A stretch of DNA of 64,000 nt from DASPKM01 sp035628135. Lineage in GTDB: Bacteria > Bacteroidota > Bacteroidia > Chitinophagales > Chitinophagaceae. Below the pieces are notes generated by a model. The model saw nothing but the letters and a program-made list of their open reading frames with translations, ran no database searches and was not told where the DNA came from. Made by a program: the position numbers and the translations under genes. The stretch lies in the NCBI GenBank assembly GCA_035628135.1, contig DASPKM010000010.1, positions 248,001 through 312,000 on the forward strand. The letters are read 5' to 3'. Below, piece after piece: positions 42,205-50,774 of this stretch (positions are counted from its first letter, which is position 1; the number at the start of each line of letters is the position of its first letter).

Positions 42205-42885
42205 TCAGTGCCCTAATTGAGCCAGCACTGATAAGTATTTTTGCACAAAGCTTTCCTTTTGCTTGCGGCGGTATTGCATAATAAAACGCGGATGCGCTAC
42301 GGGCAGGATATGTTTGAAAAACCTGCACTCGTCGTTGATGTTCTTCAAATATTTATAGTTCTTTTCTCCGCCTATACAAACGCAGGCTTGCTGGTTACCG
42401 GTAAAGGCCAGCTGTTGTTTGAACATTTCTATGATCCAGGGGCGTAGACTGGACGCCAGCAGAGGATCATCGTAATAGTTCAGGTTGATACCGTTTTTGG
42501 TAAAGCCCAACGGACTAACGGAAGTGATAAAAAACCTGCCGTAGAATTTTTCCACTCCACCATAAGCCATGATCATCTCATAAATAAATTCGGCTGAAAG
42601 CTCGGAACGCTTGCCAAAAGGGTGCTGAATGCCGCAATATTCGGTCAACTGTTTTGGTCCTGTGAAATTTACGCCCGTAGTCCCCGCGCCAAAACGGCCG
42701 GGATTAATGCCAATGAGCAAATGCCTGGGACGATGGTCTGAATAGTAACGCGTATAAAAATCAGCCACTACCTGCAATACCTGCTCTTCGGCCTGAGGAT
42801 GCAATACTTCCACACCGCGGGGAAGATTTACCGGGGCCTTCAGTGATGTATAAAATTGAATGATAGACTCCGCTATGGTTTGCAT
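42205..42885 (-). CDS. SMUG2-type uracil-DNA glycosylase
   Basis: This 226-residue protein of the uracil-DNA glycosylase superfamily matches the bacterial SMUG2 group. Motif 1 is HLLIGINPGRFGAGTTGVNFTGPKQL; the active-site GINPG sequence is the key feature. It also has YGRFFITSVSPLGFTKNGINLNYYD, ACVCIGGEKNYKYL and the motif 2-like VAHPRFIMQYRRK. It would remove uracil and oxidised uracils from DNA. The ATG at 42885 is divergent from the small ORF at 42945. Confidence 0.88.
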   Translation of the reverse strand: MQTIAESIIQFYTSLKAPVNLPRGVEVLHPQAEEQVLQVVADFYTRYYSDHRPRHLLIGINPGRFGAGTTGVNFTGPKQLTEYCGIQHPFGKRSELSAEFIYEMIMAYGGVEKFYGRFFITSVSPLGFTKNGINLNYYDDPLLASSLRPWIIEMFKQQLAFTGNQQACVCIGGEKNYKYLKNINDECRFFKHILPVAHPRFIMQYRRKQKESFVQKYLSVLAQLGH

Positions 42886-42944
42886 GGCGGCAAAAATATA
42901 CTGGAATGATTTATGTACTGGTCAGATTATAAAAAATTATAGAT

Positions 42945-43160
42945 ATGCCGAATAACCGCAATCGCAACAGCATAAAAGAAACCGACAAGGACAAACGTAC
43001 GGGCATGCATTCGGAGCCATATAAAAAACTACCGGACGATCCGAACCTGGACCCCGCTAAAAGTCCGGGCACAGCTGACGATACCGCTGGCGGAAAATAT
43101 TCAAAAACACGCAAGCGCGACGAAGACATCGACAACGACGATACCCGAGGTGGCAGGTAA
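42945..43160 (+). CDS. Small disordered hydrophilic protein
   Basis: This 71-residue, highly charged ORF (MPNNRNRNSIKETDKDKRTGM, ending DEDIDNDDTRGGR) has no signal peptide, hydrophobic segment or fold-forming pattern. Such small disordered proteins are commonly annotated in Bacteroidota. Its clean ATG, stop before the next gene and position support a real gene, but there is no family I can name. Confidence 0.55.
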   Translation: MPNNRNRNSIKETDKDKRTGMHSEPYKKLPDDPNLDPAKSPGTADDTAGGKYSKTRKRDEDIDNDDTRGGR

Positions 43161-43275
43161 AATGCCCGGCGTAAATCTACGCGCTGCGCCCAATGTTTAA
43201 ACCCCGATCTCTTTCGTGGCAAAATATTTGCTAAAAGGAGGCGCAACCTTATTGCAAAAAAGCAAAACCTGCCAC

Positions 43276-46092
43276 ATGAAGAACTCCGTCCTTTTGCGCA
43301 CGCTCCTATCCATATCTATTACCGGTCTGTTGATTACGCAAACATGCATGGCCCAACCAACCACCTGGCAGCCACGGGGAGTTGGGGGAGGAGGCGCATT
43401 GTTTTATCCCACCATCAATCCTGATAACGACAACGAGTTTTATATCGCGTGCGATATGAGCCAGCTGTTCCATAGCACCGACTTCGGCGTTACGTATACG
43501 CAAGTGCCCTTTACAAGGCTGCAGGTGGGTAATCTTTCTACTTATGAATTTACCAGCAACAGCAACATAGCCTACTGCATCGCCAATGATGGCAATATTA
43601 ATTATGGAGTGCGCACAACAGATGGCGGCAATACATGGACCGCGTTGCCCGGCGCCATTGCAGGAGAAGACGTATATGCACTGAGGGCTGATCATGCAAA
43701 CCCGGACAGGATCGTAATAAATTATTACAGCGCTCTGTACATATCTGACAACGGCGGCAATACATTCACATTGATACGCAATGCAGCCAATGCCGGCGTC
43801 GGCATTACGATGGCAGGGATATTTTTCGATAACAATGATATTTATATCGGCACGAATGAGGGCATTTTGTATTCTGCAGATGGCGGTGCTTCGTTCAGCA
43901 TATTGGGCACCACCGGAATGCCTGCATCACAGGCCATTTTTTCTTTCGCCGGCGCAAAGGCGGGAAGCACTACGCGTTTTTTTTGCGTTACCGCCAACGC
44001 GGGTGATATCTATAACGGCTATGTTCCGTGGGACTATGGAGTGGCAACCGGGGTGTATTCATTGGACGCGGGTGTAAATGCATGGACGCCGAGAATGACC
44101 GGTATCACTATCTCCAACGACAATGTTATGTACGTGGGCATGGCGCGCAACAACATTAACGTGGCGTACCTGGGCGGCCACGATCAATCAACCGGCGGCA
44201 ACCTGGTGATGAAAACTTCAAGCGGCGGCGCCAACTGGAGCAAGGTATTTCTTACAACCACCAATCAAAATATACGCACCGGGTGGTCTGGCCATGGCGG
44301 AGACCGCAGCTGGGGCTATGGCGAAAGCTGCTTCGGTATTACCGTGGCGCCCAACAATGCCGACAAAGTGCTGTTCGGTGATTTTGGATTTGTGCATAAA
44401 ACCAGCGATGGCGGCGCAAACTGGCAACAAGCCTATGTAAATACCGGCGATGAACATCCTGCCGGCGCGCTTACGCCGCAAAAACAATATTACAGAAGTG
44501 TGGGATTGGAGAACACAACCTGCTGGCAGGTACATTGGCAGGACGCCAATAACATGTTTGCGTGCTTTTCAGATATCAATGGTATCCGCAGCACCAATGG
44601 CGGCGTTTCGTGGAGCTTCGACTATACAGGCCATACCATCAACACGATGTATCGCATTGTAAGGCACAATACAGCCAACACGATGTTTGCCGCTACTTCC
44701 GGCGTGCACGATATGTACCAAAGCACGCGGCTGCAGGATGCCATCCTGGATGCAAACGATGCCGGTGGAAGGATCATTTACTCCACCAACAACGGCGCCG
44801 CCTGGCAATTGCTGCATCAATTTAACCATCCCGTATTTTGGCTGGCCACCGATCCTACGAATGCAAATCGGCTATACGCAAGCGTTATACACTATGGCGG
44901 CGGAACAGGGCAAGGCGGCATTTGGGTCACGCATGATTTGAACAACCTGGCCACTTCGGCCTGGAGCAAACTGCCCAATCCTCCGCGTACACAGGGGCAT
45001 CCAGCTGCCATTGTCGTATTGAACGACGGTAAAGTAGTGTGTACTTATTCCGGCAGAAGAAACAATACCGGCGCATTCACGGCAAGCTCCGGCGTATTCA
45101 TATATGATCCGGCAACAGGATTGTGGAGCGATGTATCGCACGCAGACATGCAATACTGGACAAAGGATATTATCATCGATCCCGCTGATCCAACGCAAAA
45201 CACATGGTACGTAGCGGTATTCAGCGGGTGGGGCGGCGCGCCCAATGGAAGAGGTGGATTGTTCAGGAGCACCAACAGGGGCGCTTCGTGGACGAAGCTT
45301 ACCGGCACGCAGTTCGACAGGGTTACGTCCATTACATTTAATCCCGCATCGCTGAACCAGGCATACCTTACCACAGAAACGCAGGGACTATGGGTCAGCA
45401 ATAATATGAATGCCGCCACTCCCACATGGACATTGGTAAGCAATTATCCATTCCGCCAGCCGGAGCGTGTATTCTTCAATCCTTTTAACCTGAATGAAAT
45501 TTGGGTCACCAGTTTCGGAAGCGGTTTAAAAGTAGGAACTTTGCTGCAGATCGTACCGGTGAAACTCGTATCGTTCTCGGGCAAACGCGATAAAGACATC
45601 ATTACATTGAACTGGGCCACCACAAATGAATCCGTTGGTGATGCATTCGGGGTCGAACGCAGCCTGGACGGGTTGCATTTTGAACACATCGGCAGCAGGA
45701 CAGCCATAGGCGGCAACGGCCGGTACCAGTTCGATGACAGGCCGTCTGCGAATGCGGTGTACTACAGGATCAAAATTACCACTGCGGGAGGACAACATTT
45801 TTACAGCCAGGTATTGCCGGTGTTAAACAATATGGAAGCAATAACTGAGGTGCGGTTGATGAAAAACCCCGCTGTTGATAATCTCACTGTACAAATTACT
45901 TTACCGGAGCCATCGGTTCTTCAATTCAGATTGTTCGATTTGTCGGGAAAGCAGCTCATGCAACAGCAGCAATCGCTGAGCGCAGGCGTAAGCCAGCTCA
46001 ACCTATCGCTGCCTGCTCAGGCGAAAGGCAATTATGTGTTGCAGGTATCGGGAAAAGATATCAGGAAAAGTATAAGGATTACAATTCAATAA
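43276..46092 (+). CDS. Secreted BNR-repeat (sortilin/xyloglucanase-like) protein with T9SS sorting domain
   Basis: This 938-residue protein starts at ATG 43276, giving the signal peptide MKNSVLLRTLLSISITGLLITQTCMA; the 20 residues before are not homologous. The body is made of beta-propeller blades with BNR/Asp-box motifs (TTDGGNTWTAL, SDNGGNTFTLI, SADGGASFSIL, SSGGANWSKVF, TSDGGANWQQAY, STNGGVSWSFD). This is the repeat seen in sortilin-type and GH74-type propellers. The tail (EVRLMKNPAVDNLTVQ to VLQVSGKDIRKSIRITIQ) is a T9SS type A sorting domain. It is outer-membrane-secreted and may bind or cut polysaccharide. The catalytic residues cannot be assigned. Confidence 0.9.
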   Translation: MKNSVLLRTLLSISITGLLITQTCMAQPTTWQPRGVGGGGALFYPTINPDNDNEFYIACDMSQLFHSTDFGVTYTQVPFTRLQVGNLSTYEFTSNSNIAYCIANDGNINYGVRTTDGGNTWTALPGAIAGEDVYALRADHANPDRIVINYYSALYISDNGGNTFTLIRNAANAGVGITMAGIFFDNNDIYIGTNEGILYSADGGASFSILGTTGMPASQAIFSFAGAKAGSTTRFFCVTANAGDIYNGYVPWDYGVATGVYSLDAGVNAWTPRMTGITISNDNVMYVGMARNNINVAYLGGHDQSTGGNLVMKTSSGGANWSKVFLTTTNQNIRTGWSGHGGDRSWGYGESCFGITVAPNNADKVLFGDFGFVHKTSDGGANWQQAYVNTGDEHPAGALTPQKQYYRSVGLENTTCWQVHWQDANNMFACFSDINGIRSTNGGVSWSFDYTGHTINTMYRIVRHNTANTMFAATSGVHDMYQSTRLQDAILDANDAGGRIIYSTNNGAAWQLLHQFNHPVFWLATDPTNANRLYASVIHYGGGTGQGGIWVTHDLNNLATSAWSKLPNPPRTQGHPAAIVVLNDGKVVCTYSGRRNNTGAFTASSGVFIYDPATGLWSDVSHADMQYWTKDIIIDPADPTQNTWYVAVFSGWGGAPNGRGGLFRSTNRGASWTKLTGTQFDRVTSITFNPASLNQAYLTTETQGLWVSNNMNAATPTWTLVSNYPFRQPERVFFNPFNLNEIWVTSFGSGLKVGTLLQIVPVKLVSFSGKRDKDIITLNWATTNESVGDAFGVERSLDGLHFEHIGSRTAIGGNGRYQFDDRPSANAVYYRIKITTAGGQHFYSQVLPVLNNMEAITEVRLMKNPAVDNLTVQITLPEPSVLQFRLFDLSGKQLMQQQQSLSAGVSQLNLSLPAQAKGNYVLQVSGKDIRKSIRITIQ

Positions 46093-46537
46093 AAAATATA
46101 GTACAGATTTGAAACAAAGATTTACGGATTACACAGATAGCCCGTTAAAATAAATCTTTGTGATCAATAAATCCATTTCTAATAATCTTGCTATACTCTT
46201 CTAGATCTGTGGTATCACAATTAAAAAGAGGTCAGATGTTTATCTGACCTCTTCTATTTTAAGCCCGAATAGCTGATTTGGAAGTATCTCGTTAATTAAA
46301 ATAGTTATGTATGAGATGCAACCAGCGCTTATTGAGCAATGATTCTATTAGAATATTTCAATTAGCGTACCAATTTTGCAATAAAACGGAGAAATGCCGT
46401 TTAAACCAGGTAAACTGTGGAAGTACTTACACGCTCCCGGCACACATGTGTATCAACGTTTGAGGGCCTCAAAAAATTGGTACGATATTTTAATGCTAAT
46501 AGCAAGACAACTTATTAATAAACTTAAATTGAATAAT
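46093..46537. other. Intergenic region with inverted repeats, no supported gene
   Basis: This 445-base gap follows the BNR gene. It holds an ACAAAGATTT (46114-46123)/AAATCTTTGT (46152-46161) inverted repeat, AATCTGTG-type fragments, and the strong terminator hairpin listed below. A 122-codon plus-strand frame running into the next gene from 46394 has no recognisable N-terminus, so I start that gene at 46538. Confidence 0.5.
46227..46260 (+). terminator. Perfect 11-bp hairpin terminator after the BNR-protein gene
   Basis: AGAGGTCAGAT (46227-46237) pairs with ATCTGACCTCT (46242-46252) around a GTTT loop, with an A-run before and TTCTATTTT after. It sits 135 bases beyond the stop at 46092. It is preceded by ATCTGTGGTATCA (46205-46217) and TAAATCCATTT (46168-46178), the same sequences seen at 38324-38351. 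Confidence 0.8.
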
Positions 46538-46762
46538 ATGTTACGCAAAAGTCCCCTGAGCTTATTGTTGGCCGGTGCAGCCGCATTCGCAGCTTACAAG
46601 TATACCAGGATGAGCCCCCAGCAAAGAAAAGATCTCGTGGGCAATCTGAAAGAAAGAGGTAGAAAAATATTCGGGCAGTTTATGCCAGGCAACAAAACAT
46701 CCCAGGCAGGTGCAACAGCAAATGGCCAGCACTTTGGCGAGGGAAGTCAATATCAGTCTTAG
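46538..46762 (+). CDS. Small protein with one hydrophobic segment (YtxH-like)
   Basis: This is a 74-residue protein from the ATG at 46538 (MLRKSPLSLLLAGAAAFAAYKYTRM), an N-terminal hydrophobic segment of about 17 residues. A charged helix with QQRKDLVGNLKERGRKIFGQFM and a Ser/Gly tail follow. This layout resembles YtxH-type stress proteins, which have one membrane segment and a charged helix. The in-frame frame upstream to 46394 is dismissed for lack of a plausible start. It is probably co-terminated by the hairpin at 46783-46820. Confidence 0.7.
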   Translation: MLRKSPLSLLLAGAAAFAAYKYTRMSPQQRKDLVGNLKERGRKIFGQFMPGNKTSQAGATANGQHFGEGSQYQS

Positions 46763-46782
46763 GTCTACAGGTTAATACAAAT

Positions 46783-46820
46783 CACGAAGGGCTCTCATTA
46801 GAGGGCCTTTCTGATTTTTT
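46783..46820 (+). terminator. Terminator after the small YtxH-like gene
   Basis: GAAGG(G)CTCT and AGAGGGCCTTTC form an imperfect stem with a CATT loop, followed by GATTTTTT. It lies 21 bases after the stop at 46762 and 16 bases before the start of the next gene. Confidence 0.65.
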
Positions 46821-46835
46821 GTATTCCGTATCTTC

Positions 46836-49148
46836 ATGTTGTTGAAAAACATCTTCAAAATATTATTGTCCGCCACAACCGTACTCCTGTGCGCGGCCGC
46901 CTTTTCCCAGTCCATACAAAAATTTCCATTGAAGCCTTATATGGCCTGGGGACCGAATGGGAATTTCGGAACGGGTTCTCAGGCTTACCTGGATACTTTC
47001 AGCAACAAGCATGGCAACATTTTGGGGCGCGCCTGGGTATGCTTCGATGGTCATTTTGATCCCAGGAACAAACAATTTGATGCGGACACGCTTAAGCCTG
47101 GCCTGCAACACGATTCCACCACTCCGCTGGTGACGCGGCCACTGGTCCACGATTTCTGGGACCTGGGCAATGGCAGCCAGATATGCGTGGTGCTGGATGT
47201 TGGCCGCGTAATGTATTGGAAGGAACTTTGGTGGAACGATCAAACAGGCAACGAAATTCCCAATGCGGTGGAAGTGTTCATCGGGTCACTCGAAGAAATA
47301 CGCAGCGCCCTGTTCCAGTTCAGGTTGGGTACATCCGTTACTCCCGATCATGTACTGAATTGCTCATCATCGAGGGGATGGAAATCCATCACCAATATGA
47401 AGGATACGGGCCAGTTCGCCATCTTCCGGTTCAATAAAGTAAATGGCATCCGAGGAATGCAGGGAGGCGCGAATTTCACGAGCTTTGTTCCCTACGGTTA
47501 TGCATCACCGTATGGAACGAAGGATACACGCATTACACCGGACTTCAGCATGCCCTTGAAGCGCGACACCACTCTCGCCGTATATTATCATTCCGGTTTG
47601 GTAGAAGCTCACCCGACGCCGCCATATCGTAATTACTGGAGCGATACGCTTACCTGGTTCTTTTCGAAAGGTGGGTATATCGGCAATTTCGGTTCACCGC
47701 AGGGTGTGATAGATAAGGACACCCGCCCATGGCGGGGGGCAGCCCGCTCGAACAACAAAATAGACCTGCAACCTTATGGCTCGCCTTTGTATGAAGATTC
47801 GACATTTGTACGCGGAGGCTTGCGCTGGGCCTACCAGGTAGATAAATCACCCAATGGCCGCTTGCTGCAACAAATCAACTACGCATCTACTGAGCATATA
47901 CCCATCGACTCGGCAGGCGCCGACCCAAGACTGCCATCGAGCTATGGGCGATATGCTTTTCAATTTATTGCCAATGCGGCAAAGCTTGGCTACGAAATGC
48001 CCAATATTTCGGTTGGATATGGCCGTTACCTGACACCGGCCCGTTATGCAAACGATGCTTTTCCCGGCCGGTTTGCCTGGGGACGCATTAAATATTTCAT
48101 TCCCTTTAATGAAAATTGGGCAGGCTACAGGAATGGCCGCATCACCGGTTCTAATTATATGTCGCCCATGGCCCTTTTCTCCTTCCACGATACGCTTAGG
48201 ACCGAATGGAAAAAACTGTTTGCGAACACGCCCTTTGTTTCGCAGGGCTTTGCGGCCTGGGGCATAGAAGGCATTATCGAAGCAGAATTTCTCGGGCGTG
48301 TATGGTACATGGACACACGGCATCCCATAGCCGATATTTTAAATTTGCATACCACCATCAGCACCTGGGTATTCGACATAGACAAAGGATGCGAAGGCAA
48401 TACCGGCTCCCAGGGTGTATTTCCTGGCCAACGCGGCGAGCGTGCAAAATTGCAGGCCTTCATAGATACCATGTACTACGTAAGCAGGATACCGCGCCGC
48501 GTAATGATCACTGAATTCAGTTATGGCTCCAGCAAAAACTACGTAAAACCCGTGGGTTGTGATTTTATTTCAGGACTAAGCGCAAAAAAGATCAAGCACT
48601 ACCGACCGCATGAATCACAGGGCATCATGAAGCTGCATGCAAGGGCCCACTACGAGGCAGTACAGGGAGTGGAAGGCGTTTGGGATTATGAATTCGGTGA
48701 TGCCGCCGACAGCGCAGGCATCTATTACAATAACATCGATGCTAATAACGGCAATTACAACGGCTTCAGGAAATGGTACAAGGCCGGGCACTTCATTTTG
48801 CAACAACACAACAAATGGCTGAAAGATTATCGCGTGGTAAGCGTTGTAGCCGACAGCCTGAATGGACAATTCACTACTTTATATCAGCACATAGCCAAAC
48901 GCGATTCATTTTGCCTGTTCACGACCTGGCAAAACTATGCCGATGCCCCATCCGCAAGAAAATATGTGATGGCTCCGGATGTAACCCAGGTAACCAGGAA
49001 GACTCACCTGTGGCCCGACTTCAGCATGAATGGCAAGACCATCGCCACCACGGTAAGGTCGGGAACTGTTTGGCTTATCCCGAGGCCCGAGGGCGATTAT
49101 GTGTTTTTTAGATCTACACAACGGGCTGCAAGCCTCCGCAAACCTTAA
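46836..49148 (+). CDS. Secreted glycoside hydrolase-like protein, clan GH-A-type active site
   Basis: This 770-residue exported protein has a signal peptide (MLLKNIFKILLSATTVLLCAAAFSQ). Its N-terminal about 230 residues include a discoidin-like or beta-sandwich region (VEVFIGSLEEIRSALFQFRLG) that may bind sugar. The middle part shows IKYFIPFNENWAGYR, with Asn425-Glu426, the acid/base pattern at the end of strand 4 of clan GH-A TIM barrels. Later comes RRVMITEFSYGSS with Glu560 as a candidate nucleophile at strand 7. The spacing of about 134 residues fits. I cannot place it in a numbered GH family. No T9SS tail is seen; secretion to the periplasm or outer surface is assumed. Confidence 0.72.
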   Translation: MLLKNIFKILLSATTVLLCAAAFSQSIQKFPLKPYMAWGPNGNFGTGSQAYLDTFSNKHGNILGRAWVCFDGHFDPRNKQFDADTLKPGLQHDSTTPLVTRPLVHDFWDLGNGSQICVVLDVGRVMYWKELWWNDQTGNEIPNAVEVFIGSLEEIRSALFQFRLGTSVTPDHVLNCSSSRGWKSITNMKDTGQFAIFRFNKVNGIRGMQGGANFTSFVPYGYASPYGTKDTRITPDFSMPLKRDTTLAVYYHSGLVEAHPTPPYRNYWSDTLTWFFSKGGYIGNFGSPQGVIDKDTRPWRGAARSNNKIDLQPYGSPLYEDSTFVRGGLRWAYQVDKSPNGRLLQQINYASTEHIPIDSAGADPRLPSSYGRYAFQFIANAAKLGYEMPNISVGYGRYLTPARYANDAFPGRFAWGRIKYFIPFNENWAGYRNGRITGSNYMSPMALFSFHDTLRTEWKKLFANTPFVSQGFAAWGIEGIIEAEFLGRVWYMDTRHPIADILNLHTTISTWVFDIDKGCEGNTGSQGVFPGQRGERAKLQAFIDTMYYVSRIPRRVMITEFSYGSSKNYVKPVGCDFISGLSAKKIKHYRPHESQGIMKLHARAHYEAVQGVEGVWDYEFGDAADSAGIYYNNIDANNGNYNGFRKWYKAGHFILQQHNKWLKDYRVVSVVADSLNGQFTTLYQHIAKRDSFCLFTTWQNYADAPSARKYVMAPDVTQVTRKTHLWPDFSMNGKTIATTVRSGTVWLIPRPEGDYVFFRSTQRAASLRKP

Positions 49149-49277
49149 GTTATAACCGATACTTTCCTGCGTTCACCGTGATTATACCCCTTCCGATACG
49201 GGAATAATCCCGTGGTTACTGACCTTGCCTGCAAGCTACATTTGACGCTCACAGTTATTCACCTTCAATTTAATCAA

Positions 49278-50267
49278 ATGAAAAAATTAATGATGATGAT
49301 CCCGGTGCTGGCCCTGCTGTATAGCTGCACCGTGTTAACAGAAAGCCAGGTCAAGAATATAAATGCTTTTGCGCAAACGGCGAAGGCATATTCGGACTTT
49401 CCGAGCATTCCGGTAAAAAAAGCGATCGAATTTCACATCGATAATGAATTGCTTGCCGCGAGCCAATTCAGAAATGCCGATACCATCCTGCATCGTATAG
49501 AATCCGCCCGGAAATTTGAAAGGGCTACCAACCAGCTTGCAGATAAATTCGATCTTTCGCTGAAATTGATACAACAGTACAGCAGCCTCCTGACGAAGCT
49601 CAGCTCCGATCAATTTTCAAAAGATCTTGCCGCCAGCACAAAAGACCTCGGCGAAAATCTTACCGACCTGATTACAACTTACAATTCCAAAGTCGACAGG
49701 AAAATACCAGCATCCGTAGGCAGCGCCCTGTCAAGCGCCATTTTAATAGTTGGAAAACGGCTGGTTGCAAGAAAACAAACCCAGGAGCTAAAAAAGTTTG
49801 TGCTGGCGGGCAGCGACCTCATTAAGCCAACGCTGGCAAACCTGATAGAAGTGCTGGATGCGGACACATTTACAGATAAGGATGGAAATAGACATGGAAC
49901 CGTTAAGGCTTTTATCGAAGGCGAAAAGAGCAATTTTATCAGGAATTTCCAAAACGTGATTTTTAAGAAAGGGCCCGTAGATCCCAATGCAGTGCCAGTA
50001 CCCGAGTTTACCGCAGACCGGCAGATAAGGAATCAAAGCATCGCCATTTATTATGCCCGGCTCGATGATTTTGAAAAGCTGGAACAGCTCAGGCAAAAGA
50101 CTGTAAGCTCAGCAAGAAATTTTGAAAAGGCGCACAATGCCCTGGTAAGCAATACCCGCGAGAAAAAACAATTATCAGACATCATCAGCGAAACACAGAG
50201 CTTCATTAAAGATGCACAGGAGCTTTTCAAACTGCTGAAAAGCATCACCAAAGAAAATAAGGACTAA
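49278..50267 (+). CDS. Helical lipoprotein, unrecognised
   Basis: This 329-residue lipoprotein starts MKKLMMMIPVLALLYSCTVL, so the ATG at 49278 is chosen. Cys17 is the lipidation site; the 22 in-frame residues before it are not signal-like. It looks almost all alpha-helical with heptad-like stretches (KFDLSLKLIQQYSSLLTKLSS, DFEKLEQLRQKTVSSARNFEKAHNALVSN). It is followed 19 bases later by a coiled-coil protein (50286), so the two are co-transcribed and may interact. I do not know a family. The -33/-7 signs upstream (TTTG near 49238, TCAATTTA near 49262) are weak. Confidence 0.75.
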   Translation: MKKLMMMIPVLALLYSCTVLTESQVKNINAFAQTAKAYSDFPSIPVKKAIEFHIDNELLAASQFRNADTILHRIESARKFERATNQLADKFDLSLKLIQQYSSLLTKLSSDQFSKDLAASTKDLGENLTDLITTYNSKVDRKIPASVGSALSSAILIVGKRLVARKQTQELKKFVLAGSDLIKPTLANLIEVLDADTFTDKDGNRHGTVKAFIEGEKSNFIRNFQNVIFKKGPVDPNAVPVPEFTADRQIRNQSIAIYYARLDDFEKLEQLRQKTVSSARNFEKAHNALVSNTREKKQLSDIISETQSFIKDAQELFKLLKSITKENKD

Positions 50268-50285
50268 TCTTCAAACACAACATAT

Positions 50286-50627
50286 ATGAATACCGAATCA
50301 ATCAACACGCTCAAAATAATCAGGGAAACACTGAACGAGGTACAAATAAAACTGAACGACGATACGCTCACCAACAAGGAAAGAGGTATGCTGGAAGGAA
50401 CCATCAACCGTCTGTTGGAAATGGAGAACATCATCATCGTGGATGAACTGCAGGCCATGGTCGACAAGCTCAACTCTTCGAATGATGAACTGAAAGCCCT
50501 GATTGCCAAAATGGAGGAATCCGTTCAACGCCTGGGCGAGATAGCAGCCACCATCAAACGTGTAAGCGACATAGTCGGCACACTGGTGGACATAACCACC
50601 AAAGCCATGTCTGCCGGCATTCTTTAA
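50286..50627 (+). CDS. Coiled-coil protein paired with the preceding lipoprotein
   Basis: This 113-residue cytosolic-looking ORF is built of heptads (INTLKIIRETLNEVQIKLND, LEMENIIIVDELQAMVDKLN, LIAKMEESVQRLGEIAATIKRV). It ends in a hydrophobic SDIVGTLVDITTKAMSAGIL and has no signal sequence. It begins 19 bases after the lipoprotein stop, and a strong hairpin terminator follows at 50651-50681. No family is recognised. By its layout, a peptide that oligomerises or binds the lipoprotein is possible, but this is inference. Confidence 0.7.
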   Translation: MNTESINTLKIIRETLNEVQIKLNDDTLTNKERGMLEGTINRLLEMENIIIVDELQAMVDKLNSSNDELKALIAKMEESVQRLGEIAATIKRVSDIVGTLVDITTKAMSAGIL

Positions 50628-50650
50628 CCATCATAACCCAGTTTTTCCCC

Positions 50651-50690
50651 GGATGCGGCCACCGTTTGTTGGGCCGCATCCCGCTTTTCG
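50651..50690 (+). terminator. Terminator after the lipoprotein/coiled-coil pair
   Basis: GGATGCGGCC (50651-50660) and GGCCGCATCC (50672-50681) form a perfect 10-bp stem with an 11-base loop. A moderate T-rich tail (GCTTTTCG) follows. It lies 24 bases after the coiled-coil stop and separates it from the receptor gene. Confidence 0.75.
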
Positions 50691-50744
50691 TATCTCCAAT
50701 CAGCCGTTTGGTGTAACGTTTTTTAAATGGCCTGCCCGCTGTCA

Positions 50745-50752
50745 TACGTTTG
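50745..50752 (+). promoter_or_regulatory. -7 promoter element of the second beta-barrel receptor gene
   Basis: TACGTTTG is a perfect TAnnTTTG. Transcription should begin near 50759, some 16 bases before the ATG at 50775. This supports that ATG over an in-frame one at 50727, which would lie upstream of the promoter. Confidence 0.45.
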
Positions 50753-50774
50753 TCAGGAATTTAAAAAACTCCTT

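Noticed and set aside
41939..42220. Plus-strand frame of 93 codons in the MATE leader
   Set aside because: It starts over the MATE start and runs through hairpin DNA; no family features and poor start context.
43216..43275. In-frame upstream extension of the BNR gene
   Set aside because: Twenty residues before the signal peptide with no homology; the ATG at 43276 gives a standard signal sequence.
49212..49277. In-frame extension of the lipoprotein before its ATG at 49278
   Set aside because: The added residues do not form a signal peptide and would put the lipobox too far into the protein.
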